A stretch of 22,500 nucleotides of DNA, taken from the NCBI GenBank assembly GCA_964020155.1, contig OZ026557.1:4988966-5011465 (forward strand), read 5' to 3'. This document shows positions 10,401 to 22,500 of this stretch, piece after piece. Position numbers and translations under genes: made by a program. This DNA comes from Chondrilla cf. caribensis. Its lineage: Eukaryota; Porifera; Demospongiae; Chondrillida; Chondrillidae. The notes under the pieces were generated by a model that saw only the letters and a program-made list of their open reading frames with translations, did no database searches and was not told where the DNA came from. How positions within the stretch are numbered: position 1 is the first letter of the stretch; the number at the start of each line of letters is the position of its first letter.

Positions 10401-13400
10401 AATAGAAATATCAGGTTGACATGCCCACTTTCCCATGAGCTATTCAAAAAGGTGCTTAGCGTTTATTTCTCCTATACTCTACCATACATTGACAAAACAT
10501 TAAGCACCTCCGCATGTAGCTAGAGTTACGGGCAACGTGCAAGATGGGAATTGCTTCATATGTTGGTTCATGTCCCCAGGTAGGTCTGGTAAAAATATCA
10601 GGTTGACACGCCCACTTTCCCATGAGCTATTCAAAAAGGTGCTTAGCGTTTATTTCTCCTATACTCTACCATACATTAAGCACCTCCGAATGTAGCTAGA
10701 GTTACGGGCAACATACAGAGATGGGAATTGTTTCATATGTTAGTTCATGTCCCCAACTAGGTCTGGTAAAAATATCAGGTTGACACACCCACTTTCCCAT
10801 GAGCTATTCAAAAAGGTGCTTAGCATTTATTTCTCCTATACTCTACCATACATTGACTAAATATTAAGCACCTCCGAATGTAGCTAGAGTTACGGGTAAC
10901 ATACGGAGGTAGGAGTTGTTTCATAAGTTAGTCCATGTCCCCAGGTAGGTCTGATAAAAATATCAGGTTGACACGCCCACTTTCCCATGAGCTATTCAAA
11001 AAGGTGCTTAGCGTTTATTTCTCCTATACTCTACCATACATTGACTAAATATTAAGCACCTCCGCATGTAGCTAGAGTTACGGGCAACGTACAGAGATGG
11101 GAATTGTTTCATATGTTAGTTCATGTCTCTAGCTAGGTCTAATAGAAATATCAGGTTGACACGCCCACTTTCCCATGAGCTATTCAAAAAGGTGCTTAGC
11201 ATTTATTTCTCCTATACTCTACCATACATTGACTAAATATTAAGCACCTCCACATGTAGCTAGAGTTACGGGCAACGTGCAGAGATGGGAATTGTTTCAT
11301 ATGTTAGTTCATGTCTCTAGCTAGGTCTAATAGAAATATCAGATTGATACGCCCACTTTCCCATGAGCTATTCAAAAAGGTGCTTAGCGTTTATTTCTCC
11401 TATACTCTACCATACATTAAGCACCTCTGAATGTAGCTAGAGTTACGGGTAACATACGGAGGTAGGAGTTGTTTCATAAGTTAGTCCATGTCCCCAGGTA
11501 GGTCTGATAAAAATATCAGGTTGACACGCCCACTTTCCCATGAGCTATTCAAAAAGGTGCTTAGCGTTTATTTCTCCTATACTCTACCATACATTGACTA
11601 AATATTAGGCACCTCCGCATGTAGCTAGAGTTACGGGCAACGTGCAGAGATGGGAATTGTTTCATATGTTAGTTCATGTCTCTACCTAGGTCTAATAGAA
11701 ATATCAGGTTGACACGCCCACTTTCCCATGAGCTATTCAAAAAGGTGCTTAGCGTTTATTTCTCCTATACTCTACCATACATTGACTAAATATTAAGCAC
11801 CTCCGCATGTAGCTAGAGTTACAGGCAACGTGCAGAGATGGGAATTGTTTCATATGTTAGTTCATGTCTCTAGCTAGGTCTAATAGAAATATCAGATTGA
11901 TACGCCCACTTTCCCATGAGCTATTCAAAAAGGTGCTTAGCGTTTATTTCTCCTATACTCTACCATACATTAAGCACCTCTGAATGTAGCTAGAGTTACG
12001 GGTAACATACGGAGGTAGGAGTTGTTTCATAAGTTAGTCCATGTCCCCAGGTAGGTCTGATAAAATTATCAGGTTGACACGCCCACTTTCCCATGAGCTA
12101 TTTAAAAAGGTGCTTAGCGTTTATTTCTCCTATACTATACCATACATTGACAAAACATTAAGCACCTCCGCATGTAGCTAGAGTTACGGGCAACGTGCAA
12201 GATGGGAATTGTTTCATATGTTAGTTCATGTCCCCAGCTAGGTCTGGTAAAAATATCAGGTTGACACGCCCACTTTCCCATGAGCTATTCAAAAAGGTGC
12301 TTAGCGTTTATTTCTCCTATACTCTACCATACATTGACAAAACATTAAGCACCTCCGCATGTAACTAGAGTTACGGGTAACATACGGAGGTAGGAGCTGT
12401 TTCATAAGTTAGTTCATGTCCCCAGGTAGGTCTGGTAAAAATATTAGGTTGACACGCCCACTTTCCCATGAGCTATTCCAAAAGGTGCTTAGCGTTTATT
12501 TCTCCTATACTCTACCATACATTGACTAAATATTAGGCACCTCCGCATGTAGCTAGAGTTACGGGCAACGTGCAGAGATGGGAATTGTTTCATATGTTAG
12601 TTCATGTCTCTAGCTAGGTCTAATAGAAATATCAGGTTGACACGCCCACTTTCCCACGAGCTATTCAAAAAGGTGCTTAGCATTTATTTCTCCTATACTC
12701 CACCATACATTGACTAAATATTAAGCACCTCCGAATGTAGCTAGAGTTACGGGTAATATACGGAGGTAGGAGTTGTTTCATAAGTTAGTCCATGTCCCCA
12801 GGTAGGTCTGATAAAAATATCAGGTTGACACGCCCACTTTCCCATGAGCTATTCAAAAAGGTGCTTAGCATTTATTTCTCCTATACTCTACCATACATTG
12901 ACTAAATATTAAGCACCTCCGCATGTAGCTAGAGTTACGGGCAACGTACAGAGATGGGAATTGTTTCATATGTTAGTTCATGTCTCTACCTAGGTCTAAT
13001 AGAATTATCAGGTTGACACGCCCACTTTCCCATGAGCTATTCAAAAAGGTGCTTAGCGTTTATTTCTCCTATACTCTACCATACATTGACTAAATATTAA
13101 GCACCTCCGCATGTAGCTAGAGTTACGGGCAACGTGCAGAGATGGGAATTGTTTCATATGTTAGTTCATGTCTCTAGCTAGGTCTAATAGAAATATCAGA
13201 TTGATACGCCCACTTTCCCATGAGCTATTCAAAAAGGTGCTTAGCGTTTATTTCTCCTATACTCTACCATACATTAAGCACCTCTGAATGTAGCTAGAGT
13301 TACGGGTAACATACGGAGGTAGGAGTTGTTTCATAAGTTAGTCCATGTCCCCAGGTAGGTCTGATAAAAATATCAGGTTGACACGCCCACTTTCCCATGA

Positions 13401-13955
13401 GCTATTCAAAAAGGTGCTTAGCGTTTATTTCTCCTATACTCTACCATACATTGACTAAATATTAGGCACCTCCGCATGTAGCTAGAGTTACGGGCAACGT
13501 GCAGAGATGGGAATTGTTTCATATGTTAGTTCATGTCTCTACCTAGGTCTAATAGAAATATCAGGTTGACACGCCCACTTTCCCATGAGCTATTCAAAAA
13601 GGTGCTTAGCGTTTATTTCTCCTATACTCTATCATACATTGACAAAATATTAAGTACCTGCACTTGTAGCTGGGGTTACGGGTAAGGTACAGAGATGGGA
13701 ATTGTTTCATATGTTAGTTCATGTCCCCAGCTAGGTCTGATAAAAATATCAGGTTGACACTCCCCCTCTCCCATGAACTTTCCTAAACATGCTTAGCATA
13801 TTATATTCTCCTATTCTCTCCCATACATTGTAAAATTATTAAGCACCTCCGATCAAAGTAAATCAAGTCACAGACCACATGCGGTGATGGGAATTGTTTA
13901 GTAAGTTAGTTCACATCCACAGCTGGATCTGGAAACATTATCTGGTCGACACACC
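4449..13955. repeat. Satellite DNA array, about 45 monomers of 176-188 bp
   Basis: Head-to-tail monomers of mostly 188 bp. A shorter variant (about 176 bp) lacks 11 bp between CATACAT and TAAGCACC. Each monomer contains TAAGCACCTCC, a TAGCTAGAGTTAC block, TATCAGGTTGACACGCCCAC and GAGCTATTCAAAAAGGTGC. The first few copies (4449-5367) and the last two (13640-13955) are clearly diverged, while the core is almost uniform, as expected from unequal exchange. Higher-order periods of about 928, 1480 and 1857 bp are visible. There are no open reading frames of note and no gene. The array is interrupted at 5368-6576 by another repeat family. Confidence 0.97.
5368..6576. mobile_element. 348-bp tandem repeat block inserted in the satellite (A-B-A-B-A-B-A)
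   Basis: Copies start at 5369, 5717, 6065 and 6413, an exact 348-bp period, and the fourth stops after about 164 bp. The block thus reads A(164)-B(184) three times and ends with A. The flanks (TATACTC to the left, TCCCATACATTG to the right) join back into an ordinary satellite monomer, so it arrived as an insertion. B ends in a clear inverted repeat, GTGGTGACAA...TTGTCACCAC; A has a weaker one around TGGTGACCAGCAA. No coding capacity. The class is unknown; terminal-direct-repeat (TRIM-like) elements or satellite-in-satellite insertion are possible. Confidence 0.75.
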
Positions 13956-14413
13956 AGGGGTCACTCTACACCAGGGGTCACTCTACATTAGTTAGTAACA
14001 GTAGTTGTTGCTTATAATATAGTAATAATGAATAACGAAATATACTAACCACAATAGTACAATAAGCAAATGTGTAATATAATATAATGATATAACTATA
14101 ATATAATATAACTTGTTGCTTATGCTCTACATTAGTTAGTAACAGTAGTTGTTGCTTATGCTTGGACATCTTGGACAAGAGATTGTAGAGATTAATTTCA
14201 ATGCGTTTGTATATTAATAAAATATAGTAATAATTATATAATATATAAATAAATTGTACTGAGAAATCATACTAGGGATTAATGGAATTTCTTAAATGAC
14301 AGTACATAAAATAATATTAACTGAGACAAAAAATTGAGTGAAGTTGTTATCACAAGGTAACGTGTTGAAAATTTAATCCACTGACTGGCTAATTCATATG
14401 TGGCTTGCTGCAA
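13956..14413. other. AT-rich intergenic spacer with direct repeats
   Basis: A 17-bp unit containing ACCAGGGGTCACTCTA occurs twice near 13963-13996. A 35-bp sequence at 13981-14015 recurs at 14125-14159, with AT-rich sequence between, and highly AT-rich DNA follows to about 14330. On the - strand an ATTAAA hexamer (plus-strand 14372-14377) lies about 40 bp past the thiolase stop and could serve as its poly(A) signal. No gene seen. Confidence 0.6.
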
Positions 14414-17557
<3,144 letters not shown>

Positions 17558-17613
17558 TTTCTTTAGCAAAGAAGTTGCGCAATCGTTTAGCTAAAAAGGC
17601 GGGCACTTCGAAG
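17558..17613. promoter_or_regulatory. 56-bp bidirectional promoter gap, thiolase / NCAPD2
   Basis: The two start codons face away from each other with only 56 bp between them, so the 5' UTRs and core promoters must share or overlap this sequence. A perfect 8-bp palindrome TTGCGCAA (17575-17582) lies near the middle, and GGCGGGC (17598-17604) resembles a GC box. There is no TATA box. Function is inferred from geometry alone. Confidence 0.7.
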
Positions 17614-20600
17614 ATGCCCACCACTGTGGTCGAGTTTAGAATTCCTGTTTCGAGTAGAGATGAATTGTTGAAGAGTAGTAAGACGCAGGGTCAGTATGTA
17701 GTCAAAGATGTGCTGGATGATTCCGACGAAATTCACCGCGAACTAACTGGTGAGCCTGTACACGATGTCGGCAATAGCAGCATCTCTAGTTATGTAGTCG
17801 GAATTTCAGTCCAGTCATTATTTCGACTTTATTGCATGCTTCAGAATGCAGTCAAATTATGAAGACGAATGGACCACATGCTATTCAGGAATACTTCGAT
17901 TGCTTTTATTCAGTGTGCGAGTGAGTTTAATTCGCAGCTCGCCTGAAATGTGTCTCACGACCAGTCAAAATGCAGTGTGCTTGCACTGTTGTTCCTTGAC
18001 ACTCTACTTGGAAAATTATATGTACTTGGTTACCAAGTAGGTTACATATTGATTATTCTATTGTTTTAATATACAGTCCAACTTGCTTGGTAAGTACCTT
18101 GAAGGACATACCAATTCTGTACTTCCTGTCAGAGGTACTATCAGTACTGGTTGACATTGTGTACATGAGCTAGGGACTGAGTGAAGTGTACTCACTAACC
18201 AGGAGTATGCACTAATCAGGGTACTTACTAAGCAAGTTGCACTGTATTTTTTAATTGTGTACGTATATTTAATATATTATTTCTCTATATCTATAATCAA
18301 ATAAAAAGGAATTTTGTAAAGATTGACAAAAGTGTTCGAGAGGAGTCCTGGAAGATAACCATCAATGGTGAGGCGTTTGGTAGCACTATAGCACTATAGG
18401 CTATGTACAGAGAAAACCATAATTGCACACACCACAGCCTCACATGCATGCACTCACACGCACACACACACACATGCACGCACACACATGCACACACACA
18501 TGCACACACACACACAACACACAAGATCCCACATTCAACTTCATTCTTCACGGGCTGCTCTTGTACAGCTCTGAGTGCTCTCTGTGAGGAGATCAGCGAT
18601 ATTCTAGACTGCGGGACGTCCCACGAGAAGAAGATGATGAACACCACCCTGAAGATGTGGACCTATGTGGCTTACCAATTGATCGGCGGGTTCGAACACG
18701 AGACCTCCAAGTCAGAAGGACTCTCTGGAGCTACAGGAAAAGTTGGTTATTGTGAACTTACCCTGTCAAGTGTGGTGATTGTCAACATGTTGCATGCATG
18801 TTAGCATGTATTCATGTACGTACATGATTGTGGACTCACTCTGTCAAGTGTAGTGATTGTCAACATGTTGCATGCATGTTAGCATGTATTCATGTACATG
18901 ATTGTGAACTCACTCTGTCAAGTGTGGTGATTGTCAACATGTTAACATGTATTCATGTACATGATTGTGAATGTACGTATGATGAGCCTTGCATCAGGGA
19001 GGCAGGGTGTGGTTCATGCCAAGTGTGTGTAGTGTGGAACTGAAGGTGAAGAAGTACATATATCATGCATGTGTCCAGGACCAATACAGTGACACCATGA
19101 GGGGATCCCCAGTTGTCCTTCAAACACCCAATCACTTGCTACACGGATCAATTGTTGTAGCTGTCGACGTATGCATGTTTGTTCACTTGTGTTTCTTCTC
19201 CTTCTTTTCAGACCAAGGGGAGAAGAAAGAAAGCAACCACTGGTGCTGGAGAAGGTGGCCTTGACTGGGCTGCAGAGGAGGAGAACGCGTTGAGGTTGCT
19301 GGCTAGTTTGTTGGAACTCGACCTTCATCTCCTGTGGGACCCGCCCTCTGTGGCCGTCATGGACAGCTACTCAAAGTGGGTGTTGCCTATCACAGCACCA
19401 GTTACAACCGCATGTGTACAGTAGATGCATGATAAGATGAACTATAAGGGACCCACAATATCAGTTCTAGTTATCGGATGTCCTTATTGTCTGAATTACC
19501 TTATGAACATACCTACATATTATGTATCTTACCAAACCAAATAATGCTCAATTATTGGGTTGTGCTGAGCAGCAATTTGTCTTGAGGTTAATATTCTCAA
19601 CAAGTTTCTACTGTATGTGTGTACGGATGTACATACATTAAGTGAAAGATGTAAATTTATGTATGGTCAGCTCTCTCATTTCTATGTACGTACGTACGTA
19701 TGGATGTACTGATGCAGTTACAGTATCTCTCTGTGTGGGATGCTGAGTGCCTCAACCTAGCTTGTAAGGCCAGCTTGGGTAAAATTATGGGCATGTACAC
19801 ACATATGTATACTGACTATTATATGAATGCAGTTACTTTAATGTACATACATATGTAATAGTTGTACCACCTTTCAGCAGGGTACATGGGAAATAGACAG
19901 ATTAGATAGTCCACGAGGGCGGAGCCCGAGGGGTCTATCTAATCTGTCTATTCCCATGTACCCTGCTGAAAGGTGGTACAACTCACTTGTATCCCAGCAA
20001 ATGTAAGGATAGGTGCGAGTCTGTTTACGCGTTGGTATCGATATTACTTGAACGGATCAGAGAAGACGAATGTCGCGCGAGTATATCTCAAACGAGTGTG
20101 AAGATTGGCGGCTATATACGTTAGAGAAGCATGAAGAGGAGTTTCAGAAGTACTTAACGAAATTTTAGAAGAAAACGAGCCGCCACAGACCTCTGCTGTT
20201 CTACCTACGGCCGGATGTCAGCATCTGAGCGAAGTTAAAGGAAGAAGGCGCTTGTTTTCTAGAAGAATCGGAGAAGAAAAAGAGCCAATTTGCCGACCTG
20301 CCCTCAAAAGAGAACTTCGCAGTTTCGAAGAAGTCGTTTTTACCAAAAAACACGGCGAAGAATAATAAACGGACAGTGAAGAACTTTAGCGAGTGGATTG
20401 TTGCGTACTTGGCTGTACTGTGTTGCGTTGCCATGACAATAATGAAGTGTTAATTAATCAATTAAGCCTGTGAATAGGTGTCTATAGAGTCTGATAGACC
20501 CCAGCTGTGTGTCTACAGGATATAGACACACAGCGGCGCCTTTGATCTCACCTCGCACTGGGATACAAGTATGTATGTAGTCTATTATGACCATCCTCCG

Positions 20601-22456
20601 GTGTGTACTTCTCTGTAGTCTAGTTGCCAGTTGCTGCTACAAAGTAATGGAGAACCCTGGTGCAATGAAGGAGAAGTCTTTGAAGGAGGAGATGTTCCAT
20701 GTCCTGGGACTGCTTGTTCAGAAGTACAACCAGATGTTAAGTGAGTGCTGCACCAGATGTTAAGTGAGTGCTGCACCAGATGTTAAGTGAGTGCTGCACC
20801 AGATGTTGAGTGAGTGCTGCACCAGATGTTAAGTGAGTGCTGCACCAGATGTTAAGTGAGTGCTGCACCAGATGTTAAGTGAGTGCTGCACCAGATGTTA
20901 AGTGAGTGCTGCACCAGATGTTGAGTGAGTGCTGCACCAGATGTTAAGTGAGTGCTGCACCAGATGTGTGTACTTGTACATGACGTACTAGTGATTGGAG
21001 GGGCTATTGGGATCATGATGTTGTTCTGTTGGGTGACGTGTGCATAGGTATGTATGTATGTATGTATGTATACACAGTGCACCCTGTGTTGGCATTGACT
21101 TGGTTACACTCCCAGTATTGTCAAACTCTATTTCCTGTTGGGCTGGTTTCCTGTCTTACTTGCTGGTGTACTACTACACTTTGCTTCCAGTTGGGCTGGT
21201 TTCCTGTCGTACTTACTGTTCCTGTACGTACTTGCTGGTGTATCAATACCCTTTACATCCTGGGTGTCCTATCATACATAGTTCCCTGTACTACATATGT
21301 ATATATTCACCACATATGTATGTATGTACTTGTCTGCCAATGTGCAGGTGTGAGCATCAAAGTGGTCCAACTCCTCCAGCACTTTGAGCACCTTGTCATG
21401 CCGACTGCTTTGATGTTGGAGTACTTTGTGATGAAGCTCCAAATGAAAGCACCCACTGCTGAGGTGGTGAGGTTAGTGGACACTGTGTGTGCGTGTGTGT
21501 GTATGTCATACTGTGCATACATACGTACATGTACATACTACATACACGTGTACATACATATGTACACACATAATATATGATGTATGTACTTGTACATATA
21601 CTATGGATCCAAGATTCTCTACCTTGAGCACATATTTCCCCCTGTACAGGGAGATTGGTCGTAAAGATCCTGGTGATCTCTCCCTGGATGCAGGTGGTAC
21701 TCGTCAGTTTGCTAGTTTCCTAGCTGAGGTAGCCCAGCGGGTACCAGAGGCTGTGTACCCCAGTGTGAGCTGCCTCCTACCACATCTGGGATATGAGGTC
21801 AGCACCACACCTCCAACATGTACATGAGTGCCACACCTCCAACATGTACATGAGTGCCACACCTCCAACATGTACATGAGTGCCACACCTCCAACGTGTA
21901 GAAGAGTGACACACCTCCAACATGGACATGAGTGCCACACCTCCAACATGTACATGAGTGCCACACCTCCAACATGTACAATAGTGCCACACCTCCGATA
22001 TGTACAATAGTGCCACACCTGCAACATGTACAATAGTGCCACACCTCCAACATGTACATGAGTGCCACACCTCCAACATGTACAATAGTGCCACACCTCC
22101 AATATGTACATGAGTACCACACCTCCAACATGTACATGAGCACCACACCTCCAGCATGTACGTACATGCACATCATCACTTTAACATATGCATACCCATG
22201 TTTGTACATGAGAATGCTCCATGTACCTAGAGGCATACATATGCATGTACATAGAAATCAACAGTCCTTACCTACCCATGTACCCATGTACATCTCGTAC
22301 ACGTGTAGTACTTTTAATTATCATGTTTTCAGTCCTATACGATGAGGAACGGTGTCCTGGGTGTGCTTGGTGAAGTACTGATCCAAGTGTTGCATCCTCA
22401 GAAGATGAACGATGAAGGTTTGAAGAATGTTAGAGATCAGTGTCTGGACAGATTGG

Positions 22457-22458
<2 letters not shown>
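17614..22458 (+). CDS. NCAPD2: Condensin I complex HEAT subunit NCAPD2 (CAP-D2), N-terminal part; 3' partial
   Basis: Non-SMC subunit that helps condensin I load on and compact mitotic chromosomes. Nine exons: 17614-17749, 17845-17920, 18309-18367, 18569-18741, 19212-19375, 20619-20740, 21348-21471, 21650-21797, 22333-22458. Together they give 376 codons with consistent phases, and the gene continues past the window. Matches to the animal protein as I remember it run in order: EFRIPVSSRDELLKS and QYVVKDVL (human EFHLPLSPEELLKS, QYVVQEVL), FDCFYSVCENFVKID, GLDWAAEEENALRLL, LVASCCYKVMENP, VQLLQHFEHL, VVREIGRKDP, FASFLAEVAQRVPEAVYPS, YTMRNGVLGVLGEVL. This is the Cnd1_N region and first HEAT repeats. 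The start is the ATG at 17614; the reading frame extends upstream only through a non-ATG codon. Exon 4 uses a weak donor (GTTGGT). Introns are loaded with repeats and mobile elements. Confidence 0.95.
18072..18246. mobile_element. MITE of Tc1/mariner (pogo/Tigger-like) type in NCAPD2 intron 2
   Basis: A 171-bp element (18074-18244) starts CAGTCCAACTTGCTTGGTAA and ends with its near-perfect inverted copy (TTACTAAGCAAGTTGCACTG). The inverted repeats are about 25 bp with two mismatches. It is flanked on both sides by TA, the Tc1/mariner target duplication. The CAGT start and repeat wording resemble pogo/Tigger ends. No coding sequence, so non-autonomous. Confidence 0.85.
18448..18523 (+). repeat. 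Degenerate CA-rich tract in NCAPD2 intron 3
   Basis: CACACA runs interrupted by ATGCAC and ACGCAC; lies within the 201-bp intron 18368-18568, ending about 45 bp before the acceptor. Confidence 0.85.
18751..18975 (+). repeat. 63-78-bp minisatellite at the start of NCAPD2 intron 4
   Basis: Three units (18751-18828, 18829-18902, 18903-18965) plus a 10-bp remnant. Each contains CTGTCAAGTGTGGTGATTG and TGTATTCATGTAC. Unit lengths shrink 78, 74, 63 through small internal deletions. The first unit begins 9 bp after the 5' splice site at 18742. Confidence 0.95.
19376..19860 (+). other. First part of NCAPD2 intron 5, no gene
   Basis: AT-rich intron sequence with scattered TACGTA/ACATAC words. A weak local hairpin (CCAAATAAT...ATTATTGG, about 19535-19558) is the only structure noted. 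No coding exon fits the NCAPD2 phase here: a candidate after the TTACAG at 19724 runs into an in-frame TAG. Confidence 0.6.
19861..19982. repeat. Long near-perfect palindrome (49/48-bp arms, 25-bp loop)
   Basis: Left arm 19861-19909 and right arm 19935-19982 are reverse complements apart from one extra A in the left arm (GGGAAATAG versus CTATTCCC). The 25-bp loop is GC-rich and contains GGGCGGAGCCC, itself a small hairpin. It resembles a foldback MITE. It sits 2 bp upstream of the TIR element at 19985, and its GGGGTCTATC is echoed inverted near that element's right end (GATAGACCCC, about 20490). Confidence 0.95.
19985..20570. mobile_element. TIR-bounded element in NCAPD2 intron 5
   Basis: A 13-bp perfect terminal inverted repeat: ACTTGTATCCCAG at 19985-19997 and CTGGGATACAAGT at 20558-20570. 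Near the right end is a hairpin with arms CTGTGTGTCTA and TAGACACACAG (about 20503-20539). The interior has more CpG and GC than the intron around it and holds a decayed reading frame (20229-20453). No clear target duplication was seen, so the true ends may include the palindrome to the left. Confidence 0.65.
20229..20453 (+). pseudogene. Decayed ORF, QRICH1/ZMYM-like or Crypton-type N-terminal segment
   Basis: An open stretch of 74 codons follows an in-frame TGA and has no ATG until near its end. It includes SQFADLPSKENF, PKNTAKNNKRTVKNFSEWI and then a hydrophobic end. The pattern FA(x)L...PKNT..N...VK.F.EW recalls the N-terminal segment of the many QRICH1/ZMYM2-like and Crypton recombinase-like proteins of marine invertebrates. 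That family link is from memory and tentative. The catalytic part is absent. Confidence 0.4.
20729..20966 (+). repeat. NCAPD2: 23-bp minisatellite that copies the exon 6 5' splice site
   Basis: The repeat unit spans the last exon bases and the donor (CCAGATGTTAA|GTGAGTGCTG). GTGAGT donors occur at 20741, 20764, 20787, 20810, 20833, 20856, 20879, 20902, 20925 and 20948, an exact 23-bp period. Two copies have TTGA in place of TTAA before the GT. Only the first donor keeps the frame: any extension by one unit reads AGT GAG TGC TGC ACC AGA TGT TAA, a stop. Confidence 0.95.
21802..22159 (+). repeat. 26-bp minisatellite in NCAPD2 intron 8
   Basis: About 14 units built on CACACCTCCAACATGTACA, with ATGAGT or ATAGT variants at the end. 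The array begins 4 bp after the 5' splice site at 21798. Reading frames rich in CWRCGTHVHVGG-type repeats on the - strand are artefacts of it. Confidence 0.95.

Positions 22459-22500
<42 letters not shown>
22459..22500 (+). repeat. (TG)n microsatellite forming the next NCAPD2 5' splice site
   Basis: The exon ends ...AGATTGGAG at 22458 and is followed directly by GTGTGTGTGT to the window end; the donor is the first GT of the run, as in the myosin gene at 3693. Confidence 0.85.

Noticed and set aside
5368..13955. Hammerhead-ribozyme retrozyme, suggested by tandem 188- and 348-bp units
   Set aside because: Reading both strands by eye I found no CTGANGA with a matching GAAA core in either unit; a covariance-model search would settle it.
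19724..19795. Possible extra NCAPD2 exon after the TTACAG at 19724
   Set aside because: In the required phase it hits TAG, and its translation has no match to the expected protein, which resumes cleanly at 20619.
20741..22159. CRISPR-like look of the 23-bp and 26-bp arrays
   Set aside because: Units are contiguous with no unique spacers, lie in introns of an animal gene, and have no cas genes nearby.
21704..22236. A - strand protein with CWRCGTHVHVGG-like repeats
   Set aside because: Translation of the 26-bp intronic minisatellite, open in several frames with no codon bias or homology.

Overview
The window looks like nuclear DNA of an early-branching animal, most likely a sponge. That placement is an inference of moderate to low confidence. 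It rests on GT-AG introns of about 80-1,250 bp, genes packed close together, abundant (TG)n/(CA)n and TACGTA-rich intron sequence, animal-type proteins, and a class III-like myosin with an SH2-like tail. No prokaryotic operon, CRISPR array, rRNA or tRNA gene was recognised.

Layout. (1) 1-4183, + strand: the last ten exons of an unconventional myosin (end of motor, one IQ motif, low-complexity linker, C-terminal SH2-like domain). Its introns carry an 11-bp minisatellite, eleven copies of a 78-bp repeat, and (TG)n tracts. (2) 4449-13955: a satellite array of about 45 monomers of 176-188 bp with higher-order periodicity. A 1.2-kb block of 348-bp repeats sits inside one monomer. (3) 13956-14413: AT-rich spacer with a 35-bp direct repeat. 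(4) 14414-17557, - strand: a complete 12-exon SCPx-type 3-ketoacyl-CoA thiolase. It lacks the SCP2 lipid-carrier domain and starts with a mitochondrial-type presequence. The catalytic boxes are intact, but one extra base sits at the exon 7/8 junction. (5) 17558-17613: a 56-bp bidirectional promoter gap. (6) 17614-22458, + strand: the first nine exons of NCAPD2 (condensin I HEAT subunit), cut by the window end. Its introns hold a Tc1/mariner (pogo/Tigger)-like MITE, a long palindrome, a TIR element with a decayed ORF, and several minisatellites.

The three genes belong to unrelated pathways: actin motor/signalling, lipid beta-oxidation, and mitotic chromosome compaction. The only likely functional coupling is the shared promoter of the thiolase and NCAPD2. 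The most notable recurring pattern is that tandem repeats start or end exactly at splice sites. In one case a 5' splice site has itself been copied ten times. All exon boundaries were worked out by hand from splice consensus, reading phase and remembered homology; no alignment was run.
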